Assembly: GCF_000218485.1 (NCBI RefSeq)
Contig: NZ_AFPB01000059.1
Span: forward strand, 40,865-104,864
Origin: Aquimarina agarivorans
GTDB taxonomy: Bacteria; Bacteroidota; Bacteroidia; Flavobacteriales; Flavobacteriaceae
Reading direction: 5' to 3'
Length of the DNA stretch: 64,000 bases
The notes beneath the pieces are model-generated. The model saw only the letters and a list, made by a program, of their open reading frames with translations, ran no database searches and was not told the origin of the DNA. A program made the translations under genes and the position numbers. Shown in pieces: positions 56,492 through 64,000 of this stretch (position 1 is the stretch's first letter; each line of letters opens with the position of its first letter).

Positions 56492-57199
56492 ATGAAAAAG
56501 ATATCCATACTAATTGTATTTTTTATAACAAGCTTAGGATTTGCACAAAACAATACCGCATTTTTTGAAAAAGCAGATGCATTTTTTAAAGCCTATGTTA
56601 CAAATGGACGTGTACATTACGATAAAATAAAAGCTGATAGTACTACTTTAAATGAGCTTTTGGCTATGATAGCAGGCGCTAAAGTTTCAAAGGCTAATAA
56701 AAATGATTTTCAAGCCTTTTACATAAATGCATACAACATATCAGTTATAAAAGGTATTGTAGACAAGTATCCAACAAAGTCGCCATTAAACATTGGAGGT
56801 TTTTTTGACAATAAAAATTATACAGTAGCTGGTCAAAAAGTAAGTTTAAATGGAATTGAAAAAGGAATTTTGTTTAAAGCTTATCCCAACGAGGCACGAT
56901 TTCATTTTGTGCTAGTATGTGCAGGTTTAGGATGTCCTCCAATAATTTCAAAAGCTTATAAGGCAAGTACACTGGAAGCACAATTAACTAAACAAACTAA
57001 ACTGGCATTAAACGACCCTAACTTTATTAGAGTTGATGGTAAAAAAACGAAAATATCTCAAATTTTCGAATGGTATGCTAAAGACTTTAAAGTACATGGC
57101 TCCGTTAAAGAGTTCATCAACAAATACCGTGATACAAAATTACCTGAAGATACTAAATTGTCATTTTATACTTATGATTGGGCTTTAAATAAAGCGTAA
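56492..57199 (+). CDS. DUF547 domain-containing exported protein
   Basis: A 235-residue protein with a signal peptide (MKKISILIVFFITSLGFAQ) and the DUF547 domain (about residues 60-180). Conserved stretches are FQAFYINAYNISVIKGI and ARFHFVLVCAGLGCPP. The family function is unsettled. A longer start at 56444 is in frame but places 16 residues before the signal peptide, so the ATG at 56492 is preferred. It is followed after 60 bp by the outer-membrane-protein gene. Confidence 0.8.
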   Translation: MKKISILIVFFITSLGFAQNNTAFFEKADAFFKAYVTNGRVHYDKIKADSTTLNELLAMIAGAKVSKANKNDFQAFYINAYNISVIKGIVDKYPTKSPLNIGGFFDNKNYTVAGQKVSLNGIEKGILFKAYPNEARFHFVLVCAGLGCPPIISKAYKASTLEAQLTKQTKLALNDPNFIRVDGKKTKISQIFEWYAKDFKVHGSVKEFINKYRDTKLPEDTKLSFYTYDWALNKA

Positions 57200-57259
57200 A
57201 CCAAGTAAATAGATACAAATTACAACCCACCCCCTTAGTAAAATTTAAAAATATAAATT

Positions 57260-58201
57260 ATGAAGCTAACATTAAAAATGCTGGCAGTGGCAAGTATTTC
57301 CCTAATTTCAACAACAATTACAGCGCAGGAAGAGGAGCAAGAGGCTTCAAATATTCAAACCTTTACACCTTCAAAATTATTGAGAAAAGGACAATGGGAT
57401 ATTAAGTTTTTTAATAGCATTTACACGCAAACAAAACAAACCGATGCAGGTTCAAAAAAGGTGGATATACCAAGACAAACTTTTTTTACCAACACCACTG
57501 AAATTTTTACTGGAGTTAGTGAAAGTTCACGAATAAACGTAGGTTTTATTTTTCAAGTGCGATCAAATGCACTTAATGGACAATCAGCCTTAGATGTATT
57601 TAGTTTTGAAGACAATGGTAATGACCGAAGATCAGGTTTGTCAACTATTGCACCATCAATAAGAGTGCAGCCTTTTAGAAATATAGGTAACTTCTCATTT
57701 ACAAGTTCATTTTTTATTCCAGTCTTTGAAGATAAAGCAGATACCGTACCAACTGATGATGTATTCTCTTTTTTAGATCAACGTAGTTTTGCTTGGGATA
57801 CTAAATTCTTTTACGATCGCACGTTTGGAGCAAATAAATGGCAGTTATTTACTGAATTGGATTTTAAATTTAATTTTGGAGAAAGTTCTGCAGATGCAGC
57901 GACAGATCCAGACAAAAATCAAAGCGAACGCTTTGCTAATAATAGTTTGTTTTTGCCAGCTAGCATATTTTTAAGTTATTTTCCAACATCTAAGTCAACA
58001 GTTTTTATAAATGCCCAACAATCTTTTTTAATTGATTTAGGTAATGAGTTTGCACAAAACGGAACTCAACTAGGTATTGGTGCCAAATATCAAGTAACAA
58101 GAGTAATTAATCTTGAAGGTTCTTACGGAAGGTTTGTAAGGGGTGAAAATTTTCAAGGTCTTGGAAATACTTTCAGTGTAGGTTTGAGAGCTTTATTCTA
58201 G
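57260..58201 (+). CDS. Hypothetical outer-membrane protein
   Basis: A 313-residue protein with a signal peptide (about residues 1-22, ending ITAQ) and alternating aromatic/polar strands through to a C-terminus FSVGLRALF, the final phenylalanine typical of an outer-membrane barrel. LLRKGQWDIKFFNSIYTQTK begins the mature barrel. It follows the DUF547 gene and precedes the POTRA/barrel gene in the same direction, so an envelope-related operon is possible. No characterised family is recognised. Confidence 0.65.
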   Translation: MKLTLKMLAVASISLISTTITAQEEEQEASNIQTFTPSKLLRKGQWDIKFFNSIYTQTKQTDAGSKKVDIPRQTFFTNTTEIFTGVSESSRINVGFIFQVRSNALNGQSALDVFSFEDNGNDRRSGLSTIAPSIRVQPFRNIGNFSFTSSFFIPVFEDKADTVPTDDVFSFLDQRSFAWDTKFFYDRTFGANKWQLFTELDFKFNFGESSADAATDPDKNQSERFANNSLFLPASIFLSYFPTSKSTVFINAQQSFLIDLGNEFAQNGTQLGIGAKYQVTRVINLEGSYGRFVRGENFQGLGNTFSVGLRALF

Positions 58202-58317
58202 AATTGCCCAATCAAACAATAACTTGTAGGCATTTTTGTATAATCTATTATTGATTATTACAAGAATGTCTGCTTTAGTTTTGAAATTCTTAAATTGACC
58301 AAAAAGTAAAAGTGCTT

Positions 58318-59595
58318 ATGTTTCTAAAAAAAAAAGTAACTGTTATTTTTGCATTGTTTTTTTGTCTTTTAGCACAATCACAAACAGCGTTAGTATCAGG
58401 GGTAGAGTTTATAGGAAATAAACGTACAAAATCAACCGCTTTAAAAAAAGTAATACATACTAAAGTAAATGGAAAGTTTGATAAACAACAAATCGAACTA
58501 GATAAAAAACGATTAATTCGCCTGCCAGCTATAGCTAATGTTGATTATAAAATTGAAAAAGGGACTGCTGGGTATAATGTGTTTTTTACTGTAGAAGAAA
58601 ACTTCACCTTAATTCCTGGTGCTAATGTATATACTACTGACGAAGATGAATTTGCTTTTAGGTTAAGCTTATTTGAGTTTAACTTATTTGGTCAAAATAT
58701 AACTGCAGGTGGTTGGTATCAACGTGATATTTATGATTCTTTTGGAGCTAGTTTTAAGGCTCCATTTTTGTTTAGTAATAAGTTAGGTTTGGCGTTAAAT
58801 TACAGTAATTTAACTACGCAAGAACCTGTTTTTTTGGATAATGGAACTGCCCAATATAAGTACAACAATACCTCGTATGAAGTTTTAGGATTGTACCAAT
58901 TCAATTTTTTTAATAGAATTGAGCTTGGGGTCAATTTTTTTAACGAGGATTACTTATTTAAAAGTAAAGAGGGGGTGGGAGAGCTTCCGGATGATGTGCC
59001 GACTGATTTTAATGTGGATAAACTTTTGTACAAGTTGGTTTATGAGTACAATGACTTGGCTTTTCATTTTTACTTTGTGTCAGGATTTAAAAGTTTATTA
59101 AATTTTCAGTACGTACGTAGTAGTGATGGTGTATTGCCTAGTTTTATTATCGGTTGGAATGATTTTACGTATTATAAAAGGATACGCGAAAATGGTAATT
59201 GGGCAACCAGATTACGAATGGGACTAGCTACTAATAGTGATTCTCCTTTTGCTCCGTTTGCCGTTGACAACAATATTAATGTACGTGGAGTAGGAAATAC
59301 AATTGACCGCGGAACGGGCGTAATTGTATTAAACACGGAGTATCGTCATACGCTTTACGAAAAAAAATCATTTGTATTGCAAAGTAATGTGTTTTTAGAT
59401 GCAGGAAGCTGGAGAAATCCTCAGGGAGATTTTAGTGATTTTACAGATTCAGATAATTTCAGAATTTATCCAGGAGCAGGCATTCGATTTATACATAAAA
59501 AAATCTTCAACGCTATTTTTAGGATTGATTATGGTTACGGAATCTCTAAAGATGCTACCAGTGGTTTTGTGTTTGGAATTGGGCAATATTTTTAG
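58318..59595 (+). CDS. POTRA plus beta-barrel outer-membrane protein (BamA/Omp85-like)
   Basis: A 425-residue protein with a signal peptide, one POTRA domain (about residues 24-98; VSGVEFIGNKRTKSTALKKVI, RLPAIANVDYKIEKG) and a C-terminal beta-barrel (about 110-425), ending SGFVFGIGQYF with terminal F. The layout is a shortened Omp85/BamA-type architecture with only one POTRA repeat, unlike true BamA (five). It probably belongs to the TamA/FhaC-like group, although its exact partner is unknown. Start at the ATG 58318; a GTG at 58312 is also in frame. Confidence 0.75.
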   Translation: MFLKKKVTVIFALFFCLLAQSQTALVSGVEFIGNKRTKSTALKKVIHTKVNGKFDKQQIELDKKRLIRLPAIANVDYKIEKGTAGYNVFFTVEENFTLIPGANVYTTDEDEFAFRLSLFEFNLFGQNITAGGWYQRDIYDSFGASFKAPFLFSNKLGLALNYSNLTTQEPVFLDNGTAQYKYNNTSYEVLGLYQFNFFNRIELGVNFFNEDYLFKSKEGVGELPDDVPTDFNVDKLLYKLVYEYNDLAFHFYFVSGFKSLLNFQYVRSSDGVLPSFIIGWNDFTYYKRIRENGNWATRLRMGLATNSDSPFAPFAVDNNINVRGVGNTIDRGTGVIVLNTEYRHTLYEKKSFVLQSNVFLDAGSWRNPQGDFSDFTDSDNFRIYPGAGIRFIHKKIFNAIFRIDYGYGISKDATSGFVFGIGQYF

Positions 59596-59677
59596 AAAAT
59601 ATTTCTAAAAAAATGTTAAACTTATTTTCAATTGATATTTCTTAAAAAATGTCGTCGCCCATCGTTTCACGTGTTAT

Positions 59678-61465
59678 TTAATTCACAATAGCGTCGCCTC
59701 GTAATTTGCGGTATTTTTTTCGTGCATCTACGTAATAAATGCTGTCCGCATGGTCAAAAATTATTTTTTCAAATAGGTTTTTAGCCTCCATAGTTTTTTC
59801 TTGCTCGGTGTATAAATTTCCTAAGGCAAAGTAGGTGTCATCAATAAGTAAGCTAGTAGGGAAAAACTGGATAATCTTTTCAAAATTAACAATAGCTTTT
59901 TCGGGCATTTCCATTTTTAAATAAAGCATGGCTTGATTGAACAGCGTCTCATCTTCAATTTCATTTCCTTTAAAGTTATCAATAATTTGTTGGTAGGTGG
60001 TAATCGCTTTTTTGTGCTGTTCCTGAAAAGTCAATAATTCGCCTTTAGCAAATAATTTTAAGGCAGCAATAGCAGTGGAATCGTCTTCTTTAGTATTGTC
60101 ATCAATGGTAAGCGCCAATTGCATAGCATCATTAGCAATCAGTTGCGTTGTTGAGGCTTTTAACACATTAAGCTGCGTTTTTGCCCAATCAAAATCCCCT
60201 TTGTAATAGCTAGCTTTAGCAATCTTAAATCGCGCTTCTTGCGCAAGCAAATCCCCTTTTACTCTTTTTTCAGCTTTAGTGTAGTATATTAAAGCCTGGT
60301 TAAATTTATTGCTCAGCACCAATACATCGGCCAATAATATTTCAGTTTCAGCCTTTTCAATATTAGGTAATTTTCGTTTTAATAATTTTTTTAAAAAACT
60401 AATCGCTTCATTTTTTTTATCCTGTTTAAAACCTAAAAATCGGGCATAATCTAATAAAATACCCATATTAAATCTACCGTTGCCATAAAGTTCAATCAGT
60501 TGAAGGTATTTTTTATTTATTCCGGCATAGTTTGAGGGTGTACTAGTTTCTGTTTTAATTTGCATGATTGCTCTATGCGCATTTACTTTAAAGGATTCTA
60601 TTTCGGTATTGTCAATAACAAAATTTAAAATTTCTTCTGACACATCATAGGCCTTTTCTTTTCTGGTGGTATACGCTAAATTAATCAGTTGTGGGATGCC
60701 ATCATCGGTTTTTTTGTAGATTGCTTTTTCTTGTAAAAAGGCTTTCCTAAATTGTTTTTCTTGTACAAAAAGCCAGCTAAGCAATTCATTATATAATATG
60801 TCAGGCTCGGTTTGGTTTTTCTTTAGGAGTGTCTTTCTGAAAATGACATTTGTTTCATTTTCAGGATCCTCGGTAATAAATTCGTCCATACGGCGCTTAA
60901 TCAATCCAGTATAATTTGGTTTTTTAAGCATATAATCTAAGTAGCTGGAAAACATATTGCCAAAATCACCCAATTCGCCGTACATACGACCAATTTCCAA
61001 ATCGTATACAAAATTAGGATTGTATTCCATGGCAATTTTATAACACGTAATAGCAGGTTTTAATAAATTATATTGTTGTAACGCATTACCAATATAGCTT
61101 CCGTTATTAGGCTTTTCTTGGAGCAATAAAACTAATGTATCAAAGGTTTCTTCTGCCTTTTCTGTCTGTTTATTTAAATTATACGTTACTCCTAACTCTA
61201 CCAAATAAATTAATTGCTCAGGATTATCGCGTTGACTTTTCTTTAAAATTTCAACAGCATCATTAGACTTATTTAGTTGGCGGTAACATTTAGCTAAGCC
61301 TACAACTGCCTGTGAATTTGTAGGATTCCTTTTGTAAATAGATTCAAAACTAATTAGGGCCTTTTCAAATTTCCCTTGCTCGTAGTAGCTACGTGCAATT
61401 TGAATGTTTTGAGTAAAACCCAATTGAATACCAAAAAAGAAGATAAAAGCAAAAAAAATACGCAT
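59678..61465 (-). CDS. Exported tetratricopeptide repeat (TPR) protein
   Basis: A 595-residue protein with a signal peptide (MRIFFAFIFFFGIQLGFTQ) and many TPR-like repeats throughout (for example SYYEQGKFEKALISFESIYK, VGLAKCYRQLNKSNDAVEIL, ALIYYTKAEKRVKG, YLKMEMPEKAIVNFEKIIQF). The repeats form a protein-binding superhelix; no enzyme domain is present. I use the ATG at 61465 since it begins the signal peptide; an earlier in-frame start at 61492 adds nine unlikely residues. It lies downstream of serS with 54 bp between, possibly co-transcribed. Confidence 0.82.
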   Translation of the reverse strand: MRIFFAFIFFFGIQLGFTQNIQIARSYYEQGKFEKALISFESIYKRNPTNSQAVVGLAKCYRQLNKSNDAVEILKKSQRDNPEQLIYLVELGVTYNLNKQTEKAEETFDTLVLLLQEKPNNGSYIGNALQQYNLLKPAITCYKIAMEYNPNFVYDLEIGRMYGELGDFGNMFSSYLDYMLKKPNYTGLIKRRMDEFITEDPENETNVIFRKTLLKKNQTEPDILYNELLSWLFVQEKQFRKAFLQEKAIYKKTDDGIPQLINLAYTTRKEKAYDVSEEILNFVIDNTEIESFKVNAHRAIMQIKTETSTPSNYAGINKKYLQLIELYGNGRFNMGILLDYARFLGFKQDKKNEAISFLKKLLKRKLPNIEKAETEILLADVLVLSNKFNQALIYYTKAEKRVKGDLLAQEARFKIAKASYYKGDFDWAKTQLNVLKASTTQLIANDAMQLALTIDDNTKEDDSTAIAALKLFAKGELLTFQEQHKKAITTYQQIIDNFKGNEIEDETLFNQAMLYLKMEMPEKAIVNFEKIIQFFPTSLLIDDTYFALGNLYTEQEKTMEAKNLFEKIIFDHADSIYYVDARKKYRKLRGDAIVN

Positions 61466-61519
61466 AAAGCTAAGATAGCAAAATGCGTACATTTTTTAAC
61501 TCTTTATAACATACAATAC

Positions 61520-62791
61520 TTACTCAATAGTGTCAAAACCACAATAAGGAATTAATACTTCAGGTATTTTAATATTATTTTCCGTTTGGTAATTTTCTAA
61601 AATACCAGCCAATACCCGTGGTAACGCTAATGAACTTCCGTTTAGGGTGTGCGCCAATTTGTTTTTGCCATCAGTGTCTTTAAAGCGTAGCTTAAGTCGA
61701 TTTGCCTGATAAGTTTCAAAATTTGAAGCGGAACTAATTTCCAACCAACGATCCTGGGCGGTTGAAAATAATTCAAAATCATAAGTAATCGCAGCGGTAA
61801 ATCCTAAATCACCACCACATAATCGTAAAAGGCGGTATGGTAATTTAAGTTCGCGTAAAATATCCTTAATATGTTCCACCATGCCATTAAGAGCAGCATA
61901 TGAATTTTCAGGTTTTTCAACCCGTACAATTTCTACTTTATCAAATTGGTGCAAACGATTTAAACCTCGTACGTGAGCACCATAGGATCCAGCTTCTCTC
62001 CTAAAACAAGGCGTGTACCCCGTATAGGTAATTGGCAAATCACCTTCCTTAACTAATTCACCACGTAGCATATTAGTTATGGGCACTTCGGCAGTAGGAA
62101 TTAAGTATAAATCATCGCCAGTAACATGATACATTTGTCCTTCTTTATCAGGTAATTGTCCCGTACCGTAGCCGCTAGCTTCATTAACTAAATGAGGTAC
62201 TTGTACCTCTTTATAACCTGCTGCTGTATTTTTATCTAAAAAATAATTTATTAAGGCACGTTGTAAGCGCGCGCCCTTTCCTTTGTATACCGGAAATCCA
62301 GCGCCAGTAATTTTAACACCTAATTCAAAATCAATTAAATCGTATTTTTTAGCAAGTTCCCAGTGTGGTAATGCATTTTTAGGCAAAGTGGGCACAGTGC
62401 CTTCGGAAAAAATTTCTTCATTGTCCTCGTCAGAATTTCCTGTAGGAACTAGTGTGTTTGGAATATTAGGAATCGTGTAAAGTAAACCATTCAACTCCTC
62501 CTGAATAGCATTCAGTTGATCTCCTAAATTTTTGGTAGCTTGCTTCAACTGTCCAGTCTTTTCTTTTAAAATGTTGGCTTTTTGTTGTTCGCCACTTTTA
62601 AACAACATGCCAATTTCTTTGGAAAGTTTATTGGATTCCGCCAGTTTTTCATCCATACTCGCCTGAGTACTTCTGCGATTTTCATCCAAAGAGATCACTT
62701 TTTCAAGCAATGTTTTGGCGTCAATATTTCGTTTTTGAAGCGCAGCGCTGTAGGCTTCAAAATTTTCTTTAATTAGTGCTACTTGCAACAT
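61520..62791 (-). CDS. serS: Seryl-tRNA synthetase
   Basis: Charges tRNA-Ser with serine. The 423-residue protein starts MLQVALIKENFEAYSAAL, and has the N-terminal coiled-coil arm (about residues 30-105), the class II motif 2 CFRREAGSYGAHVRGL and motif 3 LNGSSLALPRVLAGILENYQ. An in-frame extension to 62863 would add 24 residues but comes from the REP-like repeat that begins 16 bp upstream of the start, so I reject it. The proximity of the repeat to the start of an essential gene is unusual. Confidence 0.96.
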   Translation of the reverse strand: MLQVALIKENFEAYSAALQKRNIDAKTLLEKVISLDENRRSTQASMDEKLAESNKLSKEIGMLFKSGEQQKANILKEKTGQLKQATKNLGDQLNAIQEELNGLLYTIPNIPNTLVPTGNSDEDNEEIFSEGTVPTLPKNALPHWELAKKYDLIDFELGVKITGAGFPVYKGKGARLQRALINYFLDKNTAAGYKEVQVPHLVNEASGYGTGQLPDKEGQMYHVTGDDLYLIPTAEVPITNMLRGELVKEGDLPITYTGYTPCFRREAGSYGAHVRGLNRLHQFDKVEIVRVEKPENSYAALNGMVEHIKDILRELKLPYRLLRLCGGDLGFTAAITYDFELFSTAQDRWLEISSASNFETYQANRLKLRFKDTDGKNKLAHTLNGSSLALPRVLAGILENYQTENNIKIPEVLIPYCGFDTIE

Positions 62792-62806
62792 GGTGCTATT
62801 ATATTT

Positions 62807-62911
62807 GGGCGTACCCCTCTGGGTCGGGTCTTCCGCTGTATCTTTTTTTGTTAATTCCTTCACTACGTTACAGAAAAAACAAAAAAAGGATGCCGCTGCA
62901 ACCCCTTACGC
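62807..62911 (+). repeat. REP-like intergenic repeat, copy B, upstream of serS
   Basis: Begins TTTGGGCGTACCCC...GGTCGGGTCTTCCGC and ends GCAACCCCTTACGC, with an internal imperfect inverted arm (ATCTTTTTTTGTT / AACAAAAAAAGGAT) able to form a hairpin. The ends match those of copy A at 33384-33470. It sits 16 bp from the serS start and must be in the serS leader or promoter region. Confidence 0.6.
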
Positions 62912-63156
62912 AATGTGAAGCAAATTTAAACAAACCAACCAAAAAACGATAAATAGTATTTGTCAATTTTAAAAAAATGTAAATGAAGATCTTTTGGTAA
63001 TATATAATCTTATAAATAGGTTATTTTAAGATTTATTGGGTGCCAGTAAAAGGGTTACTATAATTGTCATTTAAAACTAGAAAATTAGAACAGTTACACT
63101 ATTTAGGTATTAGTAAACAAGAAAAACCTATTCTTTTTTTGTATTTTTACCTTATA

Positions 63157-63579
63157 ATGAAAAAAGTATTCCAAAAAATAAGTGCGCTAGTATTAACTAT
63201 GCTAGTTGTGTTTGCGACAAGTTCGTTAAGCATAAGTACCCATTTTTGTGGAACACGATTAGTTACCTATAGTTTTACTGAATCACTTAAAACTTGTGGA
63301 GGGGATGTAACTTCAAAAGCAACTCCGTATTCTTTTTCGCTTAAAAGAAAATCTTGTTGTACTAATAAGCATATTTCAAAAAAAGGACAGCAGGAATTAT
63401 TTCAAAAAAAACAGGTAGAAGCTTTAGAAAAGATTTCTTTAAATACAGCAAATCAGCTTTTTCATAAAAACTATTTACTGTTTCAATTTGCCTTAAACAA
63501 ACAAACGTATTTTGATAAATACGCTCCTCCAATTATTTTTATGGATAGGAACGTGCGCTTTCAGCAGTTTATCATTTGA
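63157..63579 (+). CDS. HYC_CC_PP family protein
   Basis: A 140-residue protein with an N-terminal signal or membrane segment (MKKVFQKISALVLTMLVVFA) and the motifs that name the family: an H-x-C start (STHFCGTRL), a CC pair (RKSCCTNKH) and a PP pair near the end (YAPPIIFMD). The cysteines and histidine suggest metal binding, possibly copper, but this is inferred; similar genes often sit near metal-uptake receptors. A longer in-frame reading from 63064 has no signal peptide at its start, so I take the ATG at 63157. Confidence 0.78.
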   Translation: MKKVFQKISALVLTMLVVFATSSLSISTHFCGTRLVTYSFTESLKTCGGDVTSKATPYSFSLKRKSCCTNKHISKKGQQELFQKKQVEALEKISLNTANQLFHKNYLLFQFALNKQTYFDKYAPPIIFMDRNVRFQQFII

Positions 63580-63606
63580 TTTTGTCACTTCGTACTAATG
63601 TGTAAT

Positions 63607-63747
63607 TTACTTTTTTACAGGTTGTATTGAATTTTTTTTCAGTATATCTGCACATTGTTTTTCTAAATTAAACCATCTGTTTGATGCAAAAGTTTTGAAT
63701 AATGTTGTTGCAAAAACCTGTTTGGTTTTACTTGGTACGGTCTTCAT
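63607..63747 (-). CDS. Possible small basic protein (46 aa)
   Basis: ATG-started minus-strand frame MKTVPSKTKQVFATTLFKTF..., ending IQPVKK. It is lysine-rich with no family I recognise and is convergent to the HYC_CC_PP gene. It could be a real small protein or chance; low confidence. Confidence 0.3.
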   Translation of the reverse strand: MKTVPSKTKQVFATTLFKTFASNRWFNLEKQCADILKKNSIQPVKK

Positions 63748-63909
63748 AATTCTTGTTTTTGCAACGCACAAAATCAAGATTTTTTATAATCAATCCTTAT
63801 TAAGTTTCTGACAGTTTTAGAAGGTGCAACTTACTTATTACTTCCCAAAAAGGTAGTTATTCTATTGTTTCAAAAAGTAAAATAAGTCAATCTTTTCCAA
63901 AAGTCAATT

Positions 63910-63948
63910 ATAATACCATTACCTATGTGAATTTACCGAATTAAAATG
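63910..63948 (-). repeat. 39-bp dispersed repeat, copy B (inverted relative to 33573-33611)
   Basis: The reverse complement matches copy A at 38 of 39 bases by eye. Both are intergenic and about 30 kb apart in opposite orientation. Confidence 0.8.
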
Positions 63949-64000
63949 TGCTTTTAGAAATTATACGTCAACACAAAAAAGAACTGTAGCACATATAATG

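Larger units (their letters stand above)
63580..64000. other. End-of-window intergenic region
   Basis: No large gene. It holds a small minus-strand frame (63607-63747) and the inverted copy B of the 39-bp repeat (63910-63948). Confidence 0.5.

Noticed and set aside
62792..62863. 24-residue N-terminal extension of SerS
   Set aside because: It is translated REP-like repeat; all SerS proteins start at the MLQVALIKEN-type position.

Overview
The window is AT-rich DNA from a member of the Bacteroidota, most likely a marine Flavobacteriaceae. The evidence is the type IX secretion (T9SS) C-terminal sorting domains, the TonB receptor/DUF4249 pair, the Bacteroidota-type TssD protein, the TAnnTTTG promoter boxes, and secreted enzymes of the kind that attack algal polysaccharides. 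Everything here is read by eye from the sequence; no search was run.

Layout. 1-8.4 kb is housekeeping: a partial ddl, a PASTA protein, an RluD-type pseudouridine synthase, yaaA, an M23 peptidase flanked by two heptamer minisatellites in opposite orientation, a cysteine-free Sir2 deacylase, prfA, tRNA-Pro(GGG) with a strong terminator, then a small CPNCWG protein coupled to a carboxypeptidase-D-regulatory-like protein. 9.0-21.8 kb is a Wzx/Wzy-type exopolysaccharide locus: WecA-like initiating transferase, flippase, polymerase, three glycosyltransferases, an MBOAT/SGNH acetylation pair, Wza and Wzc. 21.9-27.3 kb holds a secreted beta-helix protein (minus) and a divergent GH2 beta-galactosidase. 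27.3-33.2 kb (minus) has a DUF3667 protein, a lipoprotein, leuB, and a TonB receptor with DUF4249.

33.9-38.8 kb is the most unusual region. A 672-residue protein starts with a TssD (Bacteroidota Hcp) tube domain and ends in a metzincin-type metalloprotease (HExxHxxGxxH plus Met-turn). It is followed by a lipoprotein with MORN/YwqK-like repeats (probable immunity), then a promoterless, headless second copy of the protease tip with its own immunity lipoprotein, then two more decaying immunity copies. This looks like a type VI secretion polymorphic-toxin cassette with displaced toxin tips; no T6SS apparatus genes are in the window.

39.0-52.1 kb: a TerB-like gene, a 2171-residue GH8 multidomain T9SS enzyme, and two tandem paralogous GH16 (beta-agarase-like) enzymes. 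52.6-63.6 kb is housekeeping again: mgtE, rsmA, a DUF4286 protein, a DUF547 protein, outer-membrane proteins, a TPR protein, serS, and an HYC_CC_PP protein.

A second theme is single-base frameshifts. At least eight genes are broken or lose their start at a short homopolymer run (T7/T8/A4/G4), and in each the missing part is encoded intact in the neighbouring frame. Most would be repaired by adding one base. The likeliest explanation is homopolymer error in the assembly; slippage-driven phase variation cannot be excluded. Several families of short dispersed repeats (heptamers, hairpins, a 39-bp inverted pair, a REP-like element beside serS) occupy the intergenic regions.
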